A DNA stretch of 12,597 bases from Bacteroidia bacterium (GTDB taxonomy: Bacteria; Bacteroidota; Bacteroidia; Bacteroidales; Azobacteroidaceae). The notes under the pieces are model-generated. The model did no database searches and was not told the DNA's origin. It saw only the letters and a program-made list of their open reading frames with translations. Numbering within the stretch: position 1 is the stretch's first letter; each line of letters starts with the position of its first letter. The position numbers and the translations under genes are program-made. Where the stretch lies: positions 1 to 12,597 of the forward strand of contig BNYG01000049.1 of the NCBI GenBank assembly GCA_026000155.1, written 5' to 3'. Shown in pieces: positions 1-7,354 of the stretch.

Positions 1-26
1 AAAGTGACTTAAAACACAAAAAAGTC

Positions 27-512
27 ATGCCACGAAGTATTGCCCATTGGTACGTAGCAAAAGTCCAGTACCAGACAGCAGGAAAAATCAAAAATTTTAT
101 AGAAACGAACGGCGCCGACTGTTACATCGCCTTGCGGGAGCAGCGCCAGGTGTTGCCTGGCCTCCTCTTCGTTCGAACGGATTACGAGCGAGCCTTGTCG
201 TTGTCGGAGGCTTGCGGCGGCAAAATCACTTATCTGCGCGACTCCGCCACGGGTAAATTCCAAATCATCCCCGATAAGGAAATGGCAGATTTCCGGTTTT
301 TGCAGGAATTTGCGGATAAGACGATTATTTTGCCCAATCCTGAGAAATTGCAAGGCGGTGAAAGAGTGCGGATTATCAAAGGGGAGTTTACCGGGATTGA
401 GGGAGAGATCTACCGGATACGCGGGCATAAACGGGTAGTGGTAAGATTGGGAGAGTTGGGGGCTGTGGCTATGGAGTATGTGGCGCGGGAGTGTTTGGAG
501 AGGGTAGGATAA
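27..512 (+). CDS. upxY: UpxY-like transcription antiterminator (NusG family)
   Basis: This 161-residue protein resembles the locus-specific NusG paralogs (UpxY) that head Bacteroidales capsule operons and bind RNA polymerase to prevent premature termination in the long transcript. The N-terminal NusG-type domain begins with HWYVAKV (residues 7-13) and includes LPGLLFV (43-49), a form of the family's strand motif before the linker. The C-terminal KOW domain covers about 109-160, with GERVRIIKGEFTGIEGE (111-127) and GHKRVVVRL. It is slightly shorter than the usual 170-190 residues. The frame is open to the window edge, so a start upstream of the window is possible; ATG 27 is preferred because the HWY motif usually lies within about 10 residues of the start. 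Its G+C content is much higher than that of the genes it precedes. Its target leader would lie upstream, outside the window. Confidence 0.9.
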   Translation: MPRSIAHWYVAKVQYQTAGKIKNFIETNGADCYIALREQRQVLPGLLFVRTDYERALSLSEACGGKITYLRDSATGKFQIIPDKEMADFRFLQEFADKTIILPNPEKLQGGERVRIIKGEFTGIEGEIYRIRGHKRVVVRLGELGAVAMEYVARECLERVG

Positions 513-530
513 ATTTTCATCTTGGGTTGA

Positions 531-744
531 ATAACAATTAATAGGACCTTAAAAGATAATATATTCTCCCTTAAAGAAATGTTTAACTTTTTTGAGCAAC
601 GGGAAGGCGAAAGTAATTTTTTAGATGTACTCAAAAACTTTTTATACAATATAGAATTAATCGACCGATCGAAAAATCCGCTGTGAATATTTTAATCAAA
701 TATCTTTTCATTCGGATTTGGCAATAAAAGAATTAAAATTTTAA
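531..744 (+). pseudogene. Unidentified coding relic between the two upxY copies
   Basis: An open frame runs from 531 to a TGA at 684-686. It reads like a real protein end, with SLKEMFNFFEQREGESNF followed by LDVLKNFLYNIELIDRSKNP; an ATG at 579 would give only 35 residues. A neighbouring frame, entered at about 682, continues with CEYFNQISFHSDLAIKELKF to a TAA at 742-744. The two pieces together look like one acidic, helical protein end broken by a single frameshift near 682. I do not recognise the family, and no start or ribosome binding site supports translation. A chance open frame in AT-rich DNA is the alternative. Confidence 0.25.
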
Positions 745-763
745 AAATCAGAGGAAGTGACTG

Positions 764-1006
764 ATCATACCGGATAAGCAAATGCAGGATTGTATGTTTT
801 TGTTTAATTTGTCCAACAAAACATTTAAAATCGGAAATGCCAACTTAAAAAAAGGCGACCGGGTATGGGTGGTAAAAGGTCCTTTTACCGGAATAGAAGG
901 AGAATTGATTCGCATCAAAGGACATAAGAGGGTGGTGGTTCGGTTGGAAGGTGTGTTTTCATTGGTTACTACGTATGTACTAGGCGAATATTTGGAACGG
1001 ATATAG
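764..1006 (+). pseudogene. 5'-truncated second upxY copy (KOW-domain fragment)
   Basis: From 764 the frame reads IIPDKQMQD and aligns with IIPDKEMAD at residues 80-88 of the intact upxY upstream. It then continues through a complete KOW domain (KKGDRVWVVKGPFTGIEGE, GHKRVVVRL) to LERI at the stop. Counting by eye, about 28 of the last 48 residues match the first copy. The N-terminal NusG domain is missing, and a TGA at 758-760 closes the frame just before the homology. An ATG at 782 could start a 74-residue KOW-only peptide, but the similarity extends upstream of it, so a truncated gene fits better. It ends 40 bases before wzx. It is more AT-rich than the first copy, like the genes behind it, and is probably the original antiterminator of the downstream cassette. 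Confidence 0.8.
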
Positions 1007-1046
1007 ATATATCTAAAATTATTGATTACTTTGGATGCTTAAATAA

Positions 1047-2408
1047 ATGATAAATAAGATACATCCTTTTATAACAAAAAAAAATCATCGTTTTAACGAA
1101 CGAACTGCTAATGCTATTAAAAACATATTTGCTTCGTTTGGCATAAAAGGAATTAGTATGGCTGTATCATTGTTACTTGTCCCATTAACAATCAGCTATG
1201 TAAATCCAACACAATACGGAATTTGGCTTACATTGAGTTCTATTGTTATGTGGTTTAGCTTTTTTGATATTGGTTTTGCTCAAGGATTAAGAAATAGGTT
1301 TGCTGAAGCAAAAGCTACTGGAAATTATACGAAAGCAAAAGCATATATAAGTACTACTTATATTTGTATCGGTAGTATTTTTACCATTGTTTGGATACTC
1401 TTCTTCTGTGTTAATTTTTTTGTTGATTGGAGTGTTATTTTAAATGCCCCGAAGCAAATGGCAAAGGATTTATCACTTATTGCTATTATTGTCTTTACTT
1501 TTTTTTGCATACAAATAATACTGAAAATAATTAATACCATCTTAATAGCAGATCAGCAACCAGCGAAATCTGCTCTCTTTGATATGTTGGGACAAGTAAT
1601 TGCATTATTGATTATTTTTATTTTGACTAAAACAACGTCCGGATCTTTGTTATACTTAGCATTAGCATTGGGGGCTTCTCCTATACTAATTATGTTGGTA
1701 TCTTCTTTTTGGTTTTATAATCATGAATATAAAATATACCAACCTTCCATAAAATTCTTTGATAAAAGTATTGTAAAGGATATATTGAGTTTAGGAGTGA
1801 AATTCTTTGTTTTACAAATTGCATCATTAGTAGTATATCAATCTGCAAATATTATTATTGCTCAATTATTTACATTTGAAGATGTTGCAAAATATAATAT
1901 TGCATATAAATATTTCAATGTTCCATTTAGTTTATTTTTTATTATTATTATGCCATTTTGGTCTGCTTATACAGATGCATATACTAAAAATGATCAACAA
2001 TGGATGATGCATACATTAAAAAGGATAAGATTAATATTTATTTTATTTGTACTCTTATCTATTATTATGTTATTTGTTTCATCAAATGCTTATAGACTTT
2101 GGATTGGAGATATAGTTAAAATACCTTGTGCAATATCTCTGTCGCTTTGCATATACACTATTTTATATATGTGGGTTTCAATTCATATTTTCATAATAAA
2201 TGGTATAGGAAAAATAAAATTGCAATTTTTGTTTTCTATAATTGAAATGATTTTGTACATCCCTATTTCAATTATATTGGGGAAAGTTATAGGTGTATCG
2301 GGTGTAGTTTTAGCAATGATTCTTTTTGTAAGTGTTCGCTCGTTGTGGTCACCTATACAGTTGAAGAAATTACTTCATAATAAAGCAACAGGTATTTGGA
2401 ATGCCTAA
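1047..2408 (+). CDS. wzx: Wzx-type polysaccharide flippase
   Basis: This is a 453-residue integral membrane protein of the polysaccharide transporter branch of the MOP superfamily. Such proteins flip the lipid-linked repeat unit from the cytoplasmic to the periplasmic face of the inner membrane. About 12 to 14 hydrophobic segments are visible, starting near residues 33-55 and spread evenly to about 435. The N-terminal stretch GIKGISMAVSLLLVPLTISY, followed by YGIWLTLSSIVMWFSFFDIG and then GLRNRFAEA, is characteristic of the family, as is the length. The ATG at 1047 follows the truncated upxY copy by 40 bases. The next gene starts 16 bases after the stop, which fits one operon. The coding sequence is very AT-rich. 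The substrate cannot be read from the sequence. Confidence 0.9.
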   Translation: MINKIHPFITKKNHRFNERTANAIKNIFASFGIKGISMAVSLLLVPLTISYVNPTQYGIWLTLSSIVMWFSFFDIGFAQGLRNRFAEAKATGNYTKAKAYISTTYICIGSIFTIVWILFFCVNFFVDWSVILNAPKQMAKDLSLIAIIVFTFFCIQIILKIINTILIADQQPAKSALFDMLGQVIALLIIFILTKTTSGSLLYLALALGASPILIMLVSSFWFYNHEYKIYQPSIKFFDKSIVKDILSLGVKFFVLQIASLVVYQSANIIIAQLFTFEDVAKYNIAYKYFNVPFSLFFIIIMPFWSAYTDAYTKNDQQWMMHTLKRIRLIFILFVLLSIIMLFVSSNAYRLWIGDIVKIPCAISLSLCIYTILYMWVSIHIFIINGIGKIKLQFLFSIIEMILYIPISIILGKVIGVSGVVLAMILFVSVRSLWSPIQLKKLLHNKATGIWNA

Positions 2409-2424
2409 ATCAGTACACAAATAA

Positions 2425-3591
2425 ATGAACGTCTTAATTTTTGATATACAAATAACTGGTCATCATTCCGAATATATTAGTCATTTGGTTGATTATTTGG
2501 ATAATAATATTGACAGCAATATATACTATATTATTGTCCATCCGATTTTTTCAGAGAAATTTCCTGCTATCGCGAATAAAGCAAAGCTGATACAAAATAT
2601 AGCTTGGCATGAAATAAGTGTATCCGAACTAGTAAGTACAGAGAATACAGGGCTTATAAGTATGTCTTTATCGTTTTATAACATTATGAATCGATATGCA
2701 TTAAAATATAATGCCGATCATGTAATATTACTTTACCTTAATATATTTCAATTTGCATTGAGCATATATCGACCCAAGTATATTCTTAGTGGCATTTTAT
2801 TTTTTCAATTTACACGTCAGGAGAAAAGAACTTTGATGGAGAAGATAAAATATTGTCGAAAGTATTTGCAGACATTGTTATTAATAAAAAATAAATCTAT
2901 ACAGAATATTTTTATACTGAATGATGATCAAACAGTTGAATATTTAACTGTAAAACTAAAAACCGCAGTTTTTAAAAAATTGCATGATCCTATACTAATA
3001 TTAAAATCTTTAGAGGTTATCAATATACGTGATTGCTACCATATTGATGCCTATAAGTCAATTTATTTACATATTGGTTCATTGGATTATCGAAAAGGAA
3101 CTATTGAAATACTAGATTCTATTAAATATATTGATGATGAGTATCAGCAAAAAATTTGTTTTATTTTTGCTGGAAAATCAGAAAATCCATTTAAAGAAGA
3201 GTTTGAGTCAAAAGTAAAATATTATGCAGAGAATAGCTTTGTTCAAATTATTTGGATTGATAAGTTTATCTCTGATATTGAGATGAAAAGTTTATTTGAG
3301 CAATGTAATTATGTTTTAATACCTTACAAGAGGACTGAAGCATCAAGTGGTATATTGGGGCATGCTGTCGCTGCAAAAAAAACTTTAATAGGGTCGAACT
3401 CTGGGTTGCTGAAGGTTATAATATTAGAAAATGAATTTGGTGTATTGGTTGATAATGTAGATGCTACTTCCATCGCTAAAGCAATAAAGGAGAGCCAAAC
3501 ATATAAATTTGATGGAGAAAAAGCTGAAAAATTCATACAAGCTCATAATCCTACTTTTTTTGTAAAAGAAATACTAAATTCAATTCAATGA
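2425..3591 (+). CDS. GT4-like glycosyltransferase
   Basis: This 388-residue protein looks like a GT-B fold glycosyltransferase related to family 4, which would transfer a sugar from a nucleotide donor to the growing lipid-linked repeat unit at the cytoplasmic membrane face. The N-terminal half is divergent, opening with MNVLIFDIQITGHHSEYISH. The donor half is clearer: IGSLDYRKGTIEIL (from residue 217) matches the family's G-x-x-x-x-x-K-G strand-loop, and KRTEASSGILGHAVAAKKTL matches the E-x7-E region. Glu305 is present, but the second Glu is replaced by His313. Hydrophobic stretches near 100-130 may contact the membrane but are not clear transmembrane helices. It lies between wzx and wzy with short gaps. 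Donor, acceptor and linkage are unknown. Confidence 0.8.
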   Translation: MNVLIFDIQITGHHSEYISHLVDYLDNNIDSNIYYIIVHPIFSEKFPAIANKAKLIQNIAWHEISVSELVSTENTGLISMSLSFYNIMNRYALKYNADHVILLYLNIFQFALSIYRPKYILSGILFFQFTRQEKRTLMEKIKYCRKYLQTLLLIKNKSIQNIFILNDDQTVEYLTVKLKTAVFKKLHDPILILKSLEVINIRDCYHIDAYKSIYLHIGSLDYRKGTIEILDSIKYIDDEYQQKICFIFAGKSENPFKEEFESKVKYYAENSFVQIIWIDKFISDIEMKSLFEQCNYVLIPYKRTEASSGILGHAVAAKKTLIGSNSGLLKVIILENEFGVLVDNVDATSIAKAIKESQTYKFDGEKAEKFIQAHNPTFFVKEILNSIQ

Positions 3592-3639
3592 GTAAGGTGT
3601 GGTGTTTAAATATTGTTTAATTTGGGCATATAGAAATAG

Positions 3640-4866
3640 ATGCAAATGGAAAGGAACATAAAATATAATAAAATAAGTTATTGGTTAAGTATTGTTTGTT
3701 TTGCTTTTGGACTTTCTTGGTTATCTCAATTGCTTATAAGTTTTGTTTTAGGAAATAATTTTTTTGAGCCATTTTTAGTCATCGCTTTCTTTTTTATTAT
3801 TGCATCTAGACATCCGGTTGGAAATATTCTTAAAAAATCATTACAGTCTAAATCATTTTTAATCTTTTTTCTGATTATATCAATATTTGGATTAATTGGT
3901 TTTTTTAATAGCGGATATGATTTTATGAGTGTTTATGGGGATTATCGTGTAAATCTTTTATTCATTTTTACGATACTGTTTTTTTTATCAAAAAAATGGA
4001 CTGATTCGGTTAAAGAAAAATTTATCATTCATCTATTTATCGTGATTTCTATATTTGATGTGTTAGCTTTAACCTTAAGACCTTATCTTTGGATTGAATC
4101 TACCAAACAAAATATAGGTATTATTATTCCTGCTGTTTTGGCTGTATATTATATGAGAAAAAATAAATATTTGTATTCATTCATATTTACAGCAATACTT
4201 AGTTACGATGCAATACTATCATTTTTTCGAAAAAATTATTTATTTGCAATGATTATTTTTGTGATTATATTTGTTTTATTTTTACAAAATTTAGCTAAAG
4301 GTAAAACCAATATTAAAAATAAAATGAAATCTATGTTCTTGATTTTTTCCATAATAATTGTTGGATTATATTCAAGTGATGCTGTTTACTCTTATTGGAT
4401 GAGTAATGAGTCAAAAATGATACATTCTATTGTTAGAACAGAAGAATTATTAAGTGGAGATTCGGAGGAAGTAGAAAGAAAGAATTCACTATTGGTTATT
4501 TTAAATTATCCGGAACGTTTACTGTTTCCTCAAGGGCTGGGATGGAGAGCTTTTATTGATGATGTAGAAAAAGAATTTCGGGATTTACATATTGTCAGTT
4601 CAATGGATTCAAGTCCTTTTTATATTGGCTATCACTATGGAATAATTATATTAGTTTTTTTGTTTTTTATTGCTGTAAAACATATTTTTTACGCATTCTT
4701 TCAGAGAGACAAATTTAAAGGTGCTTATATTTTTAATAAAATGGTTAGGATAGCCTTTTTTGGAATCTTCTGTATTTCATTTTTTACAGAAAGTGTGATG
4801 TTTACATTATCTCAAGCAGCTTTTGCATATGCTACCCTTTATTCTTTAATTTTAAAACCTATATAA
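3640..4866 (+). CDS. wzy: Wzy-type O-antigen/capsule polymerase
   Basis: This 408-residue polytopic membrane protein most likely polymerises repeat units in the periplasm. About ten or eleven hydrophobic segments are separated by short charged turns. A long soluble loop (about residues 247-325, from the SSDAVYSYW region through SSMDSSPFYIGYHYGI) precedes the last membrane helices; a single large periplasmic loop is the usual Wzy hallmark. Wzy proteins have little sequence conservation, so the call rests on topology, length and position next to wzx. A second ATG at 3646 is an equally good start. The gene is the most AT-rich stretch examined by hand (12 of 60 G+C at 4141-4200). An alternative is a WaaL-like ligase, which has the same topology. 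Confidence 0.8.
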   Translation: MQMERNIKYNKISYWLSIVCFAFGLSWLSQLLISFVLGNNFFEPFLVIAFFFIIASRHPVGNILKKSLQSKSFLIFFLIISIFGLIGFFNSGYDFMSVYGDYRVNLLFIFTILFFLSKKWTDSVKEKFIIHLFIVISIFDVLALTLRPYLWIESTKQNIGIIIPAVLAVYYMRKNKYLYSFIFTAILSYDAILSFFRKNYLFAMIIFVIIFVLFLQNLAKGKTNIKNKMKSMFLIFSIIIVGLYSSDAVYSYWMSNESKMIHSIVRTEELLSGDSEEVERKNSLLVILNYPERLLFPQGLGWRAFIDDVEKEFRDLHIVSSMDSSPFYIGYHYGIIILVFLFFIAVKHIFYAFFQRDKFKGAYIFNKMVRIAFFGIFCISFFTESVMFTLSQAAFAYATLYSLILKPI

Positions 4867-5024
4867 TAAGTAAGATGATTATCCGCATAACGTCCTATTG
4901 TAAATTTTCGATTTGAAATCCGCAGGGTAACAGACGGCTACCGTAACTAATCAATGTTGTTCTCTTTCTTTGGTGCTATGGAGGGATATCTATGTTCATA
5001 TAAATTTACAAAATAAATACAATC

Positions 5025-6137
5025 ATGAGTCGAATTTGTTTGATATATAATTATGCTCAGCATTATCGAAAAAATATCTTTAGTCTTATAGATAAAGAAT
5101 TTTTATGTGATTTTTATTTTGGAGACGATATGGGCGACGTAAAGAAAATGGATTATTCTTTATTACAGAATAATGTTATTGAAGTTAAAAATAAAATGCT
5201 TTTGTCTCGTATTCATTGGCAAGTAGGTGTTTGGAAACTAATATTCAAAAAGGAATATTCTCATTTTATATTACTTGGTCAAGTTGATTCTCTAAGTACA
5301 TGGATTTTTGTTTTATTAAGCGTTTTTTTTTCTCAAAAGAAAATATATTTTTGGATGCATGGATGGTATGGCAATGAAACGAAAGTAAAAAAAATGATTA
5401 AAAGAGTTTTTCTGTCTTTTACGGATGGCGTTTTTCTATATGGGGATTATGCAAAAAATCTTATGATAAAAGAAGGTATTCCTGCAAGTAAATTGCATGT
5501 TATATATAATTCATTAGATTATGATGCTCAAATCTCTGTTAGAAATTCTCTCAAAGAATCTAATATTTATACAAAATATTTCAATAATAATTATCCTAAC
5601 TTAATTTTTATAGGCAGATTAACTGACGTAAAAAAGTTACCGCTATTAATTGAGGCGATTAATATTGCAAAGCAATGTACTGAATATTACAACTTAACCT
5701 TGATTGGAGATGGCGAAAAGAGAGTTGAATTGGAAGGTCTTGTGCAAAAATACGGTTTAACCAATCATGTGTGTTTTTATGGAAGTTGTTATGATGAACA
5801 AGAAATTGCAGAATTAGTATATAACGCTGATTTATGTGTTTCTCCTGGAAATGTTGGTTTAACAGCTATGCATGCAATGGCTTATGGAACTCCAGTTCTC
5901 ACACATGATAATTATCCGTATCAAATGCCTGAGTTTGAGGCAATCAAAGAAGGTAGGACGGGTTATTTTTTTGAATATGATAATGTCTATTCTCTTTCAC
6001 AGAGAATTCAAGATTGTATTGGTTTGACTATTCATAATCGTCAAGAAATAAGGAACAATTGTTTTAGAGTTATTGATGAAAAATATAATCCATACGAACA
6101 AATTAAGACTATAAAAAGCGTATTGGCTAAAAGTTAA
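5025..6137 (+). CDS. GT4 family glycosyltransferase
   Basis: This 370-residue GT-B glycosyltransferase carries a clear family 4 donor domain. Signs are GRLTDVKKLPLLIEA (from residue 197), where Arg198 and Lys203 sit at the usual phosphate-binding positions, then LTLIGDGEKRVELE, and then the SPGNVGLTAMHAMAYGTPVL block. In that block the E-x7-E motif reads Gly at the first position and His283 at the second. The stretch after it (THDNYPYQMPEFEAI, then GRTGYFF) follows a pattern I know from other Bacteroidota polysaccharide-cluster glycosyltransferases. The N-terminal half includes FWMHGWYG, a likely acceptor-side loop. The gene follows a 158-base gap after wzy. Its TAA overlaps the next ATG as TAATG, which suggests translational coupling with the acetyltransferase. 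Confidence 0.88.
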   Translation: MSRICLIYNYAQHYRKNIFSLIDKEFLCDFYFGDDMGDVKKMDYSLLQNNVIEVKNKMLLSRIHWQVGVWKLIFKKEYSHFILLGQVDSLSTWIFVLLSVFFSQKKIYFWMHGWYGNETKVKKMIKRVFLSFTDGVFLYGDYAKNLMIKEGIPASKLHVIYNSLDYDAQISVRNSLKESNIYTKYFNNNYPNLIFIGRLTDVKKLPLLIEAINIAKQCTEYYNLTLIGDGEKRVELEGLVQKYGLTNHVCFYGSCYDEQEIAELVYNADLCVSPGNVGLTAMHAMAYGTPVLTHDNYPYQMPEFEAIKEGRTGYFFEYDNVYSLSQRIQDCIGLTIHNRQEIRNNCFRVIDEKYNPYEQIKTIKSVLAKS

Positions 6138-6706
6138 TGAATAAATTTCTCATGAAATTATTTAATTATTTAAGAATTTTAAAGCGTAAATTTTTTATTC
6201 AATATTATGAATTGAAGCATGTACATCCAACATTTATTGCATCTCCAAAATGTTCAATAGCAAAAGATTTTACAGCCGGAGCATATTCTTATGTTGGACC
6301 TTATTGCTCTATATATCCTAAAGTTTGTATTGGTAATTATACAATGATAGCAGATCATGTAACAATAGTGGGTGGCGACCATAATTATACAAAAGCAGGA
6401 ACCCCCATTATTTTTTCCGGACGAAATATTCTTCTTCCTACAATAATCGGTAATGATGTTTGGGTCGGATGTAACTCTACTATTATGACAGGCGTGAAAA
6501 TAGGAGATGGTGCAATAATAGCTGCAGGTTCTGTTGTGACCAAAGATGTGGAAGAATATGCTATCTATGGAGGAGTTCCGGCAAAAAAAATTAAAGATAG
6601 ATTTACTCCCGATGAAATTTGCAAACATAAAAAAATGCTTGAATTAAATCCCGAGTGCTTAGATAAGAAGCGAATAATAGTATTAAGAGGGAAAGACAAG
6701 GCATAA
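6137..6706 (+). CDS. Hexapeptide-repeat O/N-acyltransferase
   Basis: This 189-residue protein is a left-handed beta-helix acetyltransferase of the xenobiotic/serine acetyltransferase group. Isoleucine-rich hexapeptide turns run from about residue 35 to 150. The loop GGDHNYTKAGTPI carries His82, which corresponds to the catalytic histidine of this group. The end of the helix has the standard form: NDVWVGCNSTIMTGVKIGDG, then IIAAGSVVTKDV, then YGGVPAKKIKDRF. It probably adds an acetyl group from acetyl-CoA to a sugar of the repeat unit or its nucleotide precursor. The first 25 residues are basic and hydrophobic and may touch the membrane. It shares TAATG with the preceding glycosyltransferase. 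It is the last gene of the very AT-rich core and abuts the scar zone at 6707. Confidence 0.9.
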   Translation: MNKFLMKLFNYLRILKRKFFIQYYELKHVHPTFIASPKCSIAKDFTAGAYSYVGPYCSIYPKVCIGNYTMIADHVTIVGGDHNYTKAGTPIIFSGRNILLPTIIGNDVWVGCNSTIMTGVKIGDGAIIAAGSVVTKDVEEYAIYGGVPAKKIKDRFTPDEICKHKKMLELNPECLDKKRIIVLRGKDKA

Positions 6707-6921
6707 AATTATGGGATTGCAAAATGTGACGACTATTTTTCGCCAAATGACCGACAGGAAACGATTGAATATTTATCCTGAATTGCGAAATTATTTTGAA
6801 TTATATTTTAACAAATGGTAATTATATACGAATTAACGTAGTTTATTATGCCGTGCAGGAGTTGCTTGATGAAAATACATACTCCTATCAGGAATTACTG
6901 AATGCCTATTTTGCCGTTTAG
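6707..6921 (+). pseudogene. Frame-broken coding relic of unknown family
   Basis: No intact gene lies here, yet coding-like peptide stretches appear in all three frames in succession. One frame gives CDDYFSPNDRQETIEYLS before a TGA. A second gives RKRLNIYPELRNYFELYF before a TAA. The third, open from 6769, gives NGNYIRINVVYYAVQELL and then DENTYSYQELLNAYFAV before a TAG at 6919-6921. Read in that order, the pieces join smoothly into one mostly helical protein, as expected for a gene decayed by two frameshifts. I do not recognise the family, and it does not match the glycosyltransferase fragment that follows. An ATG at 6711 opens a 36-codon frame that is probably not meaningful. Confidence 0.35.
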
Positions 6922-6926
6922 GTTAA

Positions 6927-7340
6927 TCCGACTATGTACATGATTTAAAAAATAAGATAAAAACACAAGGGTTATCGGATTTATTTGCTTTTGTCGGTGG
7001 CGTTTATGGAGAGAAAAAATGGCAACTGTATCAAGAGGCGGATATTTTTATTTTGCCAACTTACAGCGAAAATTTTGGGTTTGTTATTGCGGAAGCGTTA
7101 GCTTCGGGTACACCCGTGATAACAACAAAAGGAACTCCTTGGGAAGAACTCAACACCTGCCATTGCGGTTGGTGGATAGATGCGGAAGTAGATGCAATTG
7201 CAAAAGCATTACAGGAGGCGATTGCTTTGTCTGACGAAGAGTACGAACAGATGGGATTGCGTGGGCGAGAGTTGATAAAGGATAATTATTCGATAGCAAG
7301 TATTGCCGAAAAAATGCTACAACTCTATCAAAAAATATGA
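6927..7340 (+). pseudogene. C-terminal fragment of a GT4 glycosyltransferase
   Basis: An open frame follows a TAA at 6924-6926 and encodes about 137 residues that match the last third of GT4 enzymes. It shows GLSDLFAFVGGVYGEKKW, YQEADIFILPTYSENFGF, then VIAEALASGTPVITTKGTPW and a normal end. The E-x7-E motif is intact here (Glu of SENFGF to Glu of AEALASG), unlike in the two complete GT4-like enzymes of the locus. The N-terminal acceptor domain and the first part of the donor domain are missing; complete members have about 370 residues. No ATG opens the frame, and the TTG at 7053 lies inside a conserved strand, so translation is unlikely to yield an active enzyme. The C-terminal end is undamaged, suggesting a clean 5' deletion or replacement. 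Confidence 0.85.
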
Positions 7341-7354
7341 AATAAATATGCCTT

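Noticed and set aside
9..649. Long minus-strand open frames opposite upxY and the following gap
   Set aside because: They are low-complexity shadows of the upxY reading frame and AT-rich DNA, with no recognisable domain, and all real genes here run on the + strand.
1027..1034. TTACTTTG-like element just before wzx
   Set aside because: It is an imperfect -7 match, lies too close to the start codon, and has no matching -33 element.
3592..3639. TTAATTTG near 3616 as a promoter for wzy
   Set aside because: It is a partial -7 match only, with no TTG at the required distance. The 48-base gap is compatible with readthrough from the upstream gene.
4965..4972. TTTCTTTG as a possible -7 promoter element before the second GT4 gene
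   Set aside because: It lacks the A at the second position and has no TTG 19 bases upstream.
7019..7234. Open frame overlapping the GT4 fragment in another frame
   Set aside because: The fragment's own frame gives clear GT4 motifs, while this one gives a cysteine- and glycine-rich sequence without family features.
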